DNA of 22,670 nt from an uncultured Lachnospiraceae bacterium (GCA_910579285.1 CAJTTT010000022.1:31446-54115); one strand, 5' to 3'. Counted from the stretch's first letter, positions 1-6,967 are shown. Numbers and translations: made by a program. The notes: generated from the letters alone by a model not told the origin.

Positions 1-480
1 GTAATCAAGCATGGGACGCTGGCAAAGATGAATCCGCCCCTGCGGCGGGAGGAAGACCGCCTGGCAGTCATAGAAGGGCTGCGTGACGGTACCATTGATA
101 TGATTGCCACGGATCATGCGCCTCACAGCGCGGAGGAAAAGGCCAAGCCGCTGACGGAAGCGCCCAGCGGCATTATCGGCCTGGAGACGGCCCTGTCCCT
201 TGGGATTCGGGAGCTGGTGGACAAGGAGTATCTTTCCATGATGGAGCTGATCGGGAAAATGAGCCTGGCTCCTGCGAAACTGTATCATCTTGACGCGGGA
301 TATCTGAAGGAGGGCGGTCCGGCGGATCTGGTAGTCTTTGATCCGAAGAGAGAATGGGTGGTGCAGGATTTTGCGTCCAAATCTGCAAACTCGCCCTTTG
401 TGGGGGAAACCATGCCTGGGGTGGTCAGCCATACGATATGCGGGGGAAAGATTGTATACAGGGAAGAGAAGGCTCGGTAA
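1..480 (+). CDS. pyrC: Dihydroorotase, C-terminal part (5' end outside window)
   Basis: The reading frame is open from base 1, so only the last 159 residues are visible. Dihydroorotase closes N-carbamoyl-aspartate to dihydroorotate, the third step of pyrimidine synthesis, in the cytoplasm. The visible part carries KMNPPLR (about residues 9-15) and the metal/catalytic segment TDHAPH (about 37-42), followed by PSGIIGLETAL, all characteristic of class I (Bacillus-type) dihydroorotases. The end, with VVFDP and a final glycine-rich strand, matches the usual C-terminal beta-sandwich. It lies on the same strand as pyrK and pyrD at 5201-6876 but is separated from them by about 4.7 kb of unrelated and partly broken genes. 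The family call is secure; the full length cannot be judged. Confidence 0.93.
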   Translation, partial: VIKHGTLAKMNPPLRREEDRLAVIEGLRDGTIDMIATDHAPHSAEEKAKPLTEAPSGIIGLETALSLGIRELVDKEYLSMMELIGKMSLAPAKLYHLDAGYLKEGGPADLVVFDPKREWVVQDFASKSANSPFVGETMPGVVSHTICGGKIVYREEKAR

Positions 481-534
481 GGTGAGGAAAGGGATGGCTT
501 TACTCACTGTTTCAAAAGACAGGGAGAAATTTAT

Positions 535-927
535 ATGGAAAACAGCAGAGTGTTTGCGATGAAATTTTCAAAGATATATCCGCTGCTTATACAGAAAGCG
601 GAGAAAAAAGGGCGGACGAAACAGGAAGTTGACGAAGTGATCTGCTGGCTTACAGGGTATGATGCGGACGGGCTGGCGGCACAGCTTAAGGCGGACGTGA
701 ATTACCAGACCTTTTTTGAGCAGGCGCCCTGCATCAATCCCCGGTGTACACTCATCAAAGGAGCGGTCTGCGGCATCCGGGTGGAGGAGATTACGGATCC
801 GCTGATGCAGAAGATCCGATATCTGGACAAGCTGGTCGATGAGCTGGCGAAGGGCAGGGCGATGGAAAAAATTCTGCGCTGGGACAGGGGAATTTCCGTT
901 TCTGAAAATTTGAAAAATCTTTCCTAA
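535..927 (+). CDS. DUF2200 family protein
   Basis: A 130-residue protein starting at an ATG with GGGAG about 9 bases upstream. It opens with MENSRVFAMKFSKIYPLLIQ and contains GRTKQEVDEVICWLTGYD (about 26-43) and DPLMQKIRYLDKLVDELAKG (about 89-108), the conserved blocks of DUF2200 (COG4898) as I recall them. The function is unknown. The family is a small cytoplasmic, mostly alpha-helical protein of about this size. The last 15 or so residues after the ILRWDRG segment look like a non-conserved tail. It begins 54 bases after pyrC and could be read through from it, but nothing links it to pyrimidine metabolism. Confidence 0.85.
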   Translation: MENSRVFAMKFSKIYPLLIQKAEKKGRTKQEVDEVICWLTGYDADGLAAQLKADVNYQTFFEQAPCINPRCTLIKGAVCGIRVEEITDPLMQKIRYLDKLVDELAKGRAMEKILRWDRGISVSENLKNLS

Positions 928-991
928 AAGCGGTTTGTCCCATTTGTTCTTTTCCACTGAAAGATATAGTTTGAACGTATGAAAGTTTATC

Positions 992-1020
992 TTGTAATGA
1001 AAAAAAGAATGTGTTACAAT
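992..1020 (+). promoter_or_regulatory. Sigma-A-type promoter before the broken Rpn gene
   Basis: TTGTAA (992-997), a 17-base spacer, then TACAAT (1015-1020). The predicted start near 1027 leaves a leader of roughly 170 bases before the Rpn ATG at 1195. The spacing is ideal and the -10 is strong; the -35 matches four of six positions. Confidence 0.5.
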
Positions 1021-1046
1021 CGTTTTTAAGCAAAGAATACATCTAA

Positions 1047-1187
1047 GATTCTAACGTATCTTAACGGATTTTTTGAAATCCGTATCGATGCAGAGTTCTC
1101 TCTGCGTAAACTCCTTGCTTACAACTAAATAACCGCAGGGAGCGTGGAACAGTAGTAAACCTCTCTGCCAGATAAAGGAAAGAGAGG
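1047..1187 (+). promoter_or_regulatory. Structured 5' leader with buried ribosome site
   Basis: Five potential stems lie in series in the leader of the Rpn gene: TAAGAT/ATCTTA near 1045-1062; ACGGATTT (1064-1071) with AAATCCGT (1076-1083); GCAGAG/CTCTGC near 1090-1105; CTCCTTGC (1111-1118) with GCAGGGAG (1135-1142, one G-U pair); and CCTCTCT (1160-1166) with AGAGAGG (1181-1187). The last stem covers most of the ribosome binding site that precedes the ATG at 1195. The stems are seen directly; regulation by them is inferred. I do not recognise a known riboswitch class here. Confidence 0.45.
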
Positions 1188-1194
1188 GAAGAAA

Positions 1195-1964
1195 ATGAAG
1201 AAGAAGCCGGTATTCCCCGGAAATTATCAGATTAATCTAAGCGATTTTGCGCTGTTTTTGTCTGTTATGAAAGTGAAAGAGGCATACGAAGATGTACTCA
1301 GTATTATTTTAGATGAATCAGACTTGAAGCTAAAAGAGATTAAAGTAGAACAGGTGATCTTAAACCAATCGGGTAAGCGGGCGATCCGTCTGGACGCCTG
1401 GGCGCAGGATGTGCGGGATAGACAGTTTGATATGGAGATGCAGAATGATACAGGCGGAGATGATGTCCGCAGGAGGTCAAGATTCTACCAGAGTATGATT
1501 GATACGCCGATTTTGAAATCAGGGAAGAAGTGCCTGATTTATTGCTTGGGGATGGTACAAGTAAGATATTTTTAAATATGGCAAGTAAGAAGGGCAGACC
1601 TGAGCTGATCAGCCTGTTACAGTACATGAAATGTACCACACTGGATAATCATAATGTCATGGTGAAAGATGAAAGGATTGTGGATTTGGACAGAATCGTC
1701 AATGAAGTGAAGCAATCGGAAGAGTGGGAGGCGGTGGAGATGAACATTTTTGAGATTGGAGTGGAGCAGGGAATAGAGCAGGGAATCGTGCGAGGTAATT
1801 TGCAGACATTGGTTAGGAGCGTAGAATTAAGTGTGAAAAATTTTCATGTGAGTTTACAGGAGGCCTGTGAGGGGCTTGAAATTTCTGTGGAGGAATACGA
1901 GAAGGCGAAACAGCAGATATCCTCAATGGGTGTGGGAGAAGGCGAGGATGCAGAAGGGAGATGA
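1195..1964 (+). pseudogene. Rpn-type PD-(D/E)XK nuclease/transposase, broken by internal deletion
   Basis: Two overlapping frames carry the two halves of one protein. The first frame (1195-1575) holds the N-terminus and nuclease core, including RLDAWAQD and FDMEMQND, and then DTPILKSGKK. The second frame picks up at the GTG at 1530 as VPDLLLGDGTSKIFLN, continues through GRPELISLLQYM and VKQSEEWEAVEMN, and ends in the EQGIEQGI-type tail typical of these proteins (Rpn family recombination-promoting nuclease / putative transposase). Intact relatives have, from memory, some 30-40 residues between the SGKK and VPDLLL blocks. Here they are missing and the frame is shifted, so the first frame ends after about nine wrong residues. 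The junction lies in a GAAGAAG string, suggesting deletion between short direct repeats. The gene has its own promoter and structured leader. A full-length protein cannot be made without frameshifting. Confidence 0.8.
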
Positions 1965-2640
1965 AGGAAGCGTGGATGACAAAGAAAAGTACGGCGATAT
2001 CAGCATTGTGAACGAAACGCAGGGGGATTTCGAGGAGGTGGAGGCGCTGACGCGGAAAGCTTTCTGGAATGTCTATGTGCCCGGATGTGAGGAACATTAC
2101 CTCGCCCACATTTTGCGGGGACATGAGGATTTTATTTCAGAGCTCGACTTTGTAGCCAAAACTGCAGATGGCAATATCGTGGGAAATGTGATGTACACAA
2201 AGGCGAAACTCATCAACGAGGCGGGAAAGGAGATGCCGGTTCTCACTTTCGGGCCGCTCAGCGTTCATCCCGATTACCAGCACAGGGGAATCGGAAAGCG
2301 TCTGCTGGAGCATAGCTTTCAAAAGGCAAAGATGCTGGGATATGGCGCGGTCGTGATTTTTGGTGATCCCGGCAACTATGTAGGCAGAGGATTTCGGAGC
2401 TGTCAAAGGTTTTGTGTCACAACCCCGGATGGAACATATCCGGCGGCCATGCTTGTAAAGGAGCTGCGGGAAGGAGTTTTGTCCGGCGGGAAATGGGTTT
2501 ATCAGGAAAGTCCGGCCTATCAGTACGATAGTGCCGATGCAGCAGAATTTGACAGACAGTTTGAGCCGATGAAGAAGGAATGGCGGCCGGGGCAGGAGAC
2601 CTTCTATATACTCAGCCATGCCGTGATGCGAAAGGAGTAG
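1948..2640 (+). CDS. GNAT family N-acetyltransferase (YhbS-like)
   Basis: An intact single-domain acetyltransferase that would transfer an acetyl group from acetyl-CoA to an unknown amine substrate. The acetyl-CoA-binding signature is clear: LSVHPDYQHRGIGKRLLEHS (motif A, V/I-x-P-x-x-Q-x-x-G-I-G-x-x-L), preceded by the FGPL strand and followed by GAVVIFGDPGNYVGRGF, a pattern of the YhbS/COG3153 subgroup. The ATG at 1948 has a purine-rich site (GGAGAAGG) just upstream and overlaps the end of the broken Rpn gene by 17 bases. A GTG at 1972, behind AAGGAAG, is an equally plausible start and would avoid the overlap. The frame is open further upstream, but that part reads as a shadow of the Rpn tail. 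The substrate cannot be told from the sequence. Confidence 0.85.
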   Translation: MQKGDEGSVDDKEKYGDISIVNETQGDFEEVEALTRKAFWNVYVPGCEEHYLAHILRGHEDFISELDFVAKTADGNIVGNVMYTKAKLINEAGKEMPVLTFGPLSVHPDYQHRGIGKRLLEHSFQKAKMLGYGAVVIFGDPGNYVGRGFRSCQRFCVTTPDGTYPAAMLVKELREGVLSGGKWVYQESPAYQYDSADAAEFDRQFEPMKKEWRPGQETFYILSHAVMRKE

Positions 2641-2684
2641 AAGGTCTGGCCGTACGAAATGGCCTGGAGCGGTATGATGTCTGT

Positions 2685-2774
2685 ATGAAAGCGCATCAGA
2701 CAGAGAAAGACAAGGGTGTAGGTCTGAAATTTGAGGACGCAAAAAAGGCGGTCAAGATCTTGAGAAAGGATTGA
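2685..2774 (+). other. Short unrecognised frame, possible gene remnant
   Basis: A 29-residue frame, MKAHQTEKDKGVGLKFED followed by AKKAVKILRKD, follows the acetyltransferase gene. The same frame is open upstream into that gene. It reads like a charged helical protein end rather than random sequence, but I do not recognise it and there is no good ribosome site. It may be the 3' remnant of a lost gene in this decayed stretch, or chance. Confidence 0.2.
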
Positions 2775-2793
2775 TCCGGCCGCCTGTCGCGAG

Positions 2794-2822
2794 AGCAGAA
2801 TGGGCAAGGTTTCCATCCTGCT
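2794..2822. terminator. Hairpin between convergent genes
   Basis: AGCAGAATGG (2794-2803) pairs with CCATCCTGCT (2813-2822), nine of ten pairs, with a 9-base loop. It lies between the plus-strand acetyltransferase region and the end of the minus-strand XRE gene at 2836. There is no long T run on either side, so termination is only likely. Confidence 0.35.
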
Positions 2823-2835
2823 TTGTCAGACCTGT

Positions 2836-3195
2836 CTAAGTCGCCCGATTGACAGAATTTCTAAGTGTCAGCAGCTCATAGTAATCCAGAAGAGCCGCAG
2901 TGTTGTGGCGATCCAGTTCCAGTGTCGTGTTCATAAGATCGCTGACGGTATAGTCGGCGGAAAGCCGTTTGTTCAGCGTGCTTATGCTGGCGCGGTATCC
3001 TGTTCGCTGTAAAAGGAAATCCGTGGATACGTCATAGAAATCTGCAAGCTTAATCAGCGTGTTGAGATCAGGGGTATGGACTCCCTTCTCATAGTTGGAA
3101 ACAGTTGCCACAGTCACGTTCAGGTATGCGGCAATTTCTTTTTGCAGATATCCTTTTTCTTTTCGCAGTTTAGCCAGAAATTCACCAAATTCCAT
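2836..3195 (-). CDS. XRE family helix-turn-helix regulator
   Basis: A 119-residue DNA-binding protein. Residues about 5-60 form a classic Cro/CI-type HTH: FLAKLRKEKGYLQKEIAAYL, then TVATVSNYEKGVHTPDLNTL, then LADFYDVSTDFLL. The remaining 55 residues are a helical tail of unknown role, perhaps dimerisation. The start at 3195 is chosen because GGAG lies eight bases upstream; an ATG four codons earlier (3207) lacks a ribosome site. It stands alone on the minus strand among decayed genes, with its own promoter (3317-3344) and a perfect inverted repeat (3247-3268) in the leader. Target genes are unknown. Confidence 0.85.
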   Translation of the reverse strand: MEFGEFLAKLRKEKGYLQKEIAAYLNVTVATVSNYEKGVHTPDLNTLIKLADFYDVSTDFLLQRTGYRASISTLNKRLSADYTVSDLMNTTLELDRHNTAALLDYYELLTLRNSVNRAT

Positions 3196-3246
3196 TGTTT
3201 TCTCCATGCCAAAGCAAAAGCGCTTCAGCCTTTCTCTGAAAGTAAA

Positions 3247-3268
3247 GCAGACCATGCACAGGGTCTGC
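3247..3268. promoter_or_regulatory. Inverted repeat upstream of the XRE gene (candidate operator)
   Basis: GCAGACC (3247-3253) and GGTCTGC (3262-3268) form perfect 7-base arms around an 8-base centre, between the candidate promoter and the start of the XRE gene. This placement suits an autoregulatory operator, though an RNA hairpin in the leader is equally possible. Confidence 0.35.
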
Positions 3269-3316
3269 ATGCCATTGTGTTTCTAAAAAAAAATTGTGAT
3301 ATTTTTACTGTAGCGC

Positions 3317-3344
3317 ATTTTAATGTAGAAAAAAGTAAAGTAAA
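3317..3344 (-). promoter_or_regulatory. Sigma-A-type promoter for the XRE gene
   Basis: Read on the minus strand: TTTACT (3344-3339), a 16-base spacer, then TAAAAT (3322-3317). The surrounding sequence is AT-rich. The predicted start is about 110 bases before the ATG at 3195. Confidence 0.45.
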
Positions 3345-3512
3345 CGTACAGCATAAAATATGGGAGATATTGGGCAACGAATTAAGAGTTAATTAATTTT
3401 AGGAAATAGTAAGTGGATTTTGGAAGGAGAAATTGTTAATTTGACAGCACTATGTTAAATTTAGGAGGATATATGTAAAAACTGCCTAAAATTGTGCAGA
3501 TATTTTGGGAGG

Positions 3513-3765
3513 ATGAGTTTGCAATATGGGGAGTTTGCGCCCCTGGAGGAGGCGTTGGAACTGCTGGCGGAGGAAAAATAGTCACATGAATCTGCTCCCT
3601 ATGTCTGAGATCAGGGCTGTAATGGATCAGATTGCCGCTGACGAAGCGGTCAGCAGTATGGTGCAGAAAGAAAAAAGTGCATATGCGGCAGGGCTGTTTC
3701 GGGAAGCTGCCGGGTGGCAGGGGATAGAACTGAAGCTCAGGAAAAAGACAGCGGCAGATAAATAA
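3513..3765 (+). pseudogene. Remnant of a small unknown gene (frameshifted)
   Basis: Two frames seem to carry one small protein. A 22-residue frame at 3513-3581 (MSLQYGEFAPLEEALELLAE), with GGGAGG directly upstream, stops at TAG. The neighbouring frame continues at 3586-3765 with a 59-residue stretch including MSEIRAVMDQIAADEAVSSM and SAYAAGLFREAAGWQGIELK. The switch falls in the A run of AGGAAAAATAG, a typical place for an indel. Further upstream an AGGAGG ribosome site is followed by ATG and at once TAA (3473-3478), after which that frame reads KLPKIVQIFWEDEF, so the true start may also be destroyed. I do not recognise the family. Alternatively the 59-residue frame is a separate small gene. 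Confidence 0.35.
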
Positions 3766-3797
3766 AGGACTGCCGGCAGGAGGATTTAGCAGAAAGT

Positions 3798-4022
3798 ATG
3801 GGAACGAAAGATATCAGAATCAGAACAGCCTGCGGCGGTGATGCGCAGGCGCTTTTGGAAATTTATGCGCCCTACGTCGAACATACGGCGATTACCTTTG
3901 AGTATGAGACGCCCAAACGGAGTGACTTTCAGAAACGAATAGAAAACACACTGAAAAAATATCCTTATATTGTGGCGGAAACGGATGGAGAAAAGAATCG
4001 GGGAGCATCGGACGGCCCCTGA
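3798..4022 (+). pseudogene. Truncated GNAT acetyltransferase (phosphinothricin-type N-terminus)
   Basis: This 74-residue frame reproduces only the first third of an acetyltransferase of the phosphinothricin/methionine-sulfoximine group: IRIRTACGGDAQALLEIYAP, then YVEHTAITFEYETP, then TLKKYPYIVAETDGE. Family members run to about 160-180 residues, with the acetyl-CoA-binding motif in the second half. Here homology ends after AETDGE, followed by KNRGASDGP and a stop. The break coincides with the left arm of a 9-base inverted repeat (3996-4045). No acetyl-CoA site remains, so the product cannot be active. An AGGAGG lies about 13 bases before the ATG, longer than optimal. Confidence 0.7.
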
Positions 4023-4045
4023 GCCGGTAATCGCGTTCCCCGATT
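3996..4045. repeat. Inverted repeat at the break of the truncated GNAT gene
   Basis: AATCGGGGA (3996-4004) and TCCCCGATT (4037-4045) are perfect 9-base arms enclosing 32 bases that contain a smaller CGGC/GCCG stem. The left arm is where recognisable acetyltransferase sequence ends. It could be the scar or end of a small inserted element, or a terminator without a T run. Confidence 0.4.
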
Positions 4046-4069
4046 TGTAACATGATGCAGGCAGTGCCG

Positions 4070-4097
4070 TTGACCGTTCATGGCATGATTATATGTT
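4070..4097 (+). promoter_or_regulatory. Sigma-A-type promoter for eamA-ogt-pyrKD
   Basis: TTGACC (4070-4075), 16 bases, TATGTT (4092-4097). It lies about 130 bases before the first gene of a tightly spaced four-gene run. The -35 matches five of six positions and the spacing is good. I see no PyrR-type attenuator between it and the first gene. Confidence 0.45.
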
Positions 4098-4225
4098 TAT
4101 TATGAAATCTTTCATAAACTACGGAAAAACAAGATGACCAGGTTTATCCTAAATGATTTGGAGAGATACTGATTACAAGGGAATGATATTTATAGATGGA
4201 CTGAGATGATGGGAGGTGGCGGCGT

Positions 4226-4639
4226 ATGTGGTTTCTGTTTGCAATTCTGTCCGCAGTGTTTGCGGCATTGACTTCAATCCTTGCAAAAATCGGTATAGAG
4301 GGCGTTAATTCCAATCTCGCCACAGCAATACGGACGGTTGTGGTTGTCATCATGTCGTGGGGCATGGTGTTTTTGACGAATGCACAGGGCGGAATCGCGG
4401 AAATCAGTAGAAAAAGCTGGATTTTTCTCATTCTTTCCGGGCTTGCAACCGGCGCATCGTGGCTGTGCTATTACCATGCCCTGCAGATGGGGGAGGCGTC
4501 CAAGGTGGTGCCGATCGACAAGTTGAGTGTGGTGATCACTCTCATACTGGCGTTTGTTTTTCTTCACGAGGAGTTTACTGCGAGGTCGCTTGTAGGATGT
4601 GTGCTGATCGGGGCGGGGACGCTGGTTATGGTTATATGA
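4226..4639 (+). CDS. EamA/DMT family small membrane transporter
   Basis: A 137-residue very hydrophobic protein with about five membrane segments (about 1-20, 32-50, 65-83, 97-113, 118-137). The opening MWFLFAILSAVFAALTSILA, the KIGIEGVNSNLATAIRT segment and the VVPIDKLSVVITLILA-FLHEEF-RSLVG block match the half-size EamA proteins of the drug/metabolite transporter superfamily. These carry a single five-helix EamA repeat and presumably work as dimers, so the short length is normal. The ATG follows GGGAGG by about nine bases. The substrate is unknown. It is first in a run with ogt, pyrK and pyrD (gap of 21 bases to ogt). Confidence 0.88.
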   Translation: MWFLFAILSAVFAALTSILAKIGIEGVNSNLATAIRTVVVVIMSWGMVFLTNAQGGIAEISRKSWIFLILSGLATGASWLCYYHALQMGEASKVVPIDKLSVVITLILAFVFLHEEFTARSLVGCVLIGAGTLVMVI

Positions 4640-4660
4640 GGACTCACAGGAGGTATATTG

Positions 4661-5176
4661 ATGGAATACACACATGACTGCGATTCCCCTCTCGGAAAGA
4701 TATTGCTCGCGTCAGACGGACATGCCTTGACGGGCTTATGGTTTGAGGGGCAGAAGTATTTTGCAGCGAAACTGGATCAGGAGCACGAGGAGAAAGACCT
4801 GCCTGTTTTTGTACAGACGGAAGAATGGCTCGCTCTGTATTTTAGCGGGAAGAAGCCTGCCTTTACGCCGCCGATGAAACTGAAAGGCACGCCTTTCCAG
4901 AAAGAAGTGTGGGAGGAACTGCTTGCGATTCCCTTTGGCCGGACGACGACCTATGCGAAAATTGCCGAAGGAATTGCAAAACGGCGCGGACTTGTATCCA
5001 TGTCGGCGCAGGCGGCAGGCAGTGCCGTCGGGCGCAATCCCATCTCGCTCATTATCCCATGCCACAGGGTCGTCGGATCAGACGGGAGCCTGACAGGGTA
5101 CGCGGGCGGTCTCGAAAAGAAGGAATGGCTTCTGGCAATGGAAAGACAAGCAGCGGGGATTGTGGTATACTATTAA
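4661..5176 (+). CDS. ogt: Methylated-DNA-protein cysteine methyltransferase
   Basis: A 171-residue suicide repair protein that moves the alkyl group from O6-alkylguanine in DNA to its own cysteine. The active-site motif PCHRV (133-137, acceptor Cys134) is present, preceded by the winged-helix block GTPFQKEVWEELLAIPFGRT (about 76-95) and the RNPISLIIP segment, whose Arg125 corresponds to the base-flipping arginine. The N-terminal domain (about 1-70, from DSPLGKILLAS on) is the usual Ogt/MGMT fold. The ATG at 4661 sits seven bases after AGGAGG; a TTG one codon earlier is less likely. It starts 21 bases after the EamA gene and ends 24 bases before pyrK, so it is probably co-transcribed with both. 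There is no Ada-like regulatory domain. Confidence 0.94.
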   Translation: MEYTHDCDSPLGKILLASDGHALTGLWFEGQKYFAAKLDQEHEEKDLPVFVQTEEWLALYFSGKKPAFTPPMKLKGTPFQKEVWEELLAIPFGRTTTYAKIAEGIAKRRGLVSMSAQAAGSAVGRNPISLIIPCHRVVGSDGSLTGYAGGLEKKEWLLAMERQAAGIVVYY

Positions 5177-5200
5177 AAAACAACCAGAAAGGAACCGTAT

Positions 5201-5977
5201 ATGGCGCAAAAGAGAAAAGTTACGGCGACAGTAATATCACAAAAACAGATAGGCGAACAGATCTATGACCTCTGGCTGGAGACAAAACTTGCGAAAAACG
5301 CCCAGCCAGGTCAGTTTGTAGCGGTTTATCCACACGGTGAGAGTATGCTCCTGCCCCGCCCCATCAGCATCTGTGAGGCGGACAAAGAGAAAAACAGACT
5401 GCGGCTCGTGTATCGTGTGGCGGGAAAGGGTACGGCGGAGTTTTCAACCTGCAAAGCGGGCGACCGGCTGGAAGTGCTCGGCGTGCTTGGAAATGGATTT
5501 CCTGTCGACAAGGCGAAGGGAAAGCGGGCCTTTCTGATGGGCGGCGGGATCGGCATTCCGCCTATTCTGGAGCTGGCCAAAGCGATGGATGAGAAGAAAC
5601 AGATTCTGCTCGGCTATCGGAATAAAGACCTTTTTCTGGAGGAGGATCTGGCGGAGTACGGTGACGTCTATGTGGCAACGGAGGACGGCAGTGTGGGAAC
5701 CAGAGGCAATGTGATGGATATCATCAAAGCCTACGCGCTACACGCGGAGGTGATTATGGCCTGCGGACCTATGCCGATGCTCCGGGCGGTCAAAAAGTAT
5801 GCGGAGCAGAACGGGATCGAAGCCTATATTTCTCTGGAGGAGCGCATGGCATGCGGCGTGGGCGCCTGTCTTGGCTGTGTATGCCGGACAACGGAAGTGG
5901 ACGCGCATTCCCATGTACACAATGCCCGTATCTGTACGGAAGGGCCGGTTTTTGAGGCAGGGGAGGTGGATCTATGA
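5201..5977 (+). CDS. pyrK: Dihydroorotate dehydrogenase B, electron transfer subunit
   Basis: A 258-residue iron-sulfur flavoprotein that passes electrons from the catalytic PyrD subunit to NAD+. RPISICEA (53-60) and GKGTAEFS (75-82) are FAD-binding elements of the ferredoxin-reductase fold, and LMGGGIGIPPILELA (112-126) starts the NAD domain. The C-terminal 2Fe-2S cluster ligands are in MACGVGACLGCVCR (Cys218, Cys223, Cys226), with a further Cys245 in RICTEGPVF. The length is typical. It begins 24 bases after ogt with AGAAAGGAA as ribosome site. Its last codons overlap the pyrD start by four bases (ATGA), indicating translational coupling of the two subunits. Confidence 0.97.
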   Translation: MAQKRKVTATVISQKQIGEQIYDLWLETKLAKNAQPGQFVAVYPHGESMLLPRPISICEADKEKNRLRLVYRVAGKGTAEFSTCKAGDRLEVLGVLGNGFPVDKAKGKRAFLMGGGIGIPPILELAKAMDEKKQILLGYRNKDLFLEEDLAEYGDVYVATEDGSVGTRGNVMDIIKAYALHAEVIMACGPMPMLRAVKKYAEQNGIEAYISLEERMACGVGACLGCVCRTTEVDAHSHVHNARICTEGPVFEAGEVDL

Positions 5978-6876
5978 ATACAGAGGTAAAAATTGCGGGA
6001 GTCACCTTTAAAAATCCTGTTATGACAGCGTCCGGCACTTTCGGTTCCGGCATGGAGTACAGTGATTTTGTGGATTTGAACAGACTTGGCGCAGTGGTGA
6101 CCAAGGGCGTGGCGAATGTGCCCTGGGAAGGCAATCCGACGCCCCGTGTGGCAGAAGTGTACGGCGGCATGTTAAACGCCATCGGCCTGCAGAACCCGGG
6201 GATCGACGTTTTTATGGAGAGAGACCTGGAATTTTTGAAAAATTATGACACCAATGTCATTGTAAATGTGTGCGGCAAAACCGTGGAGGACTATCTGGAA
6301 GTGGTGGAGCGTCTTTCGGACACGTCCGTTTCCATGCTGGAAATCAATGTGTCCTGCCCCAATGTGAAAGAGGGGGCGATTGCTTTTGGGCAGAAAGCGG
6401 ATTCCCTCTACGATATCACGTCGCAGATTAAGAAAAAGGCGAAACAGCCAGTGATTATGAAACTGAGCCCTAATGTGACGGACATTACAGAGATGGCAAA
6501 AGCGGCGGAGGCGGCGGGAGCCGACGCGCTTTCCATGATTAACACGATCACAGGCATGAAGATTGATATACACAGGAAAAAGTTTGTACTTGCCAACAAG
6601 ACGGGCGGCATGTCCGGCCCTGCTGTCAAGCCGGTGGCCGTGCGCATGGTTTACCAGACGGCGCAGGCTGTGAAGATTCCGATTATCGGCATGGGCGGCA
6701 TCGGCAATGCGGAGGATGCGATCGAGTTCCTGCTTGCCGGGGCGAGCGCTGTGGCCGTGGGTGCGATGAACTTTGTGAACCCCTACACTACGGTGGAAGT
6801 GGTGGAAGGAATCGAGGCTTATATGAAGCAGTATGGGATTGAGAATGTGACGGAGCTTGTTGGAGGCGTAATGTGA
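5974..6876 (+). CDS. pyrD: Dihydroorotate dehydrogenase B, catalytic subunit (NAD+-type)
   Basis: A 300-residue FMN enzyme of class 1B that oxidises dihydroorotate to orotate in the cytoplasm. Visible landmarks are TASGTFGSG (18-26), VVTKGV with FMN-contacting Lys44, NAIGLQNPG (68-76), the active-site motif NVSCPN with Cys128, which is diagnostic of class 1 rather than quinone-linked class 2 enzymes, and the phosphate-binding GMGGIGNAEDAIEFLLAGAS near the C-terminus. It overlaps pyrK by four bases and needs PyrK as partner. No pyrE or pyrF follows; the next gene is a sporulation gene with its own promoter, so this is the end of the run. Confidence 0.97.
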   Translation: MNTEVKIAGVTFKNPVMTASGTFGSGMEYSDFVDLNRLGAVVTKGVANVPWEGNPTPRVAEVYGGMLNAIGLQNPGIDVFMERDLEFLKNYDTNVIVNVCGKTVEDYLEVVERLSDTSVSMLEINVSCPNVKEGAIAFGQKADSLYDITSQIKKKAKQPVIMKLSPNVTDITEMAKAAEAAGADALSMINTITGMKIDIHRKKFVLANKTGGMSGPAVKPVAVRMVYQTAQAVKIPIIGMGGIGNAEDAIEFLLAGASAVAVGAMNFVNPYTTVEVVEGIEAYMKQYGIENVTELVGGVM

Positions 6877-6907
6877 CAGAGGTAATCGTTCTGGCTGAAC
6901 TGGATTG

Positions 6908-6936
6908 ACATATCTTCCCCTTCCTGTGCATAGATT
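6908..6936 (+). promoter_or_regulatory. Candidate sigma-E (mother-cell) promoter of sipL
   Basis: ACATATC (6908-6914), 14 bases, then CATAGATT (6929-6936). This follows the sigma-E pattern known from Bacillus and Clostridium (kmATATT, 14-15 bases, CATACAnT) with one mismatch in each box. The start would fall near 6943, about 25 bases before the GTG at 6968. The downstream product is a SipL-like protein, a family made under sigma-E, which supports the reading. A TTGACA overlaps the -35 area but has no matching sigma-A -10 at 16-18 bases. Confidence 0.5.
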
Positions 6937-6967
6937 TATAGTAACTATACGCAGGGAGGGCATTTTT

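Noticed and set aside
3441..3462. TTGACA at 3441 as a promoter for the broken small gene
   Set aside because: At 16-18 bases downstream lies the AGGAGG ribosome site, not a -10 box, so the spacing does not work.
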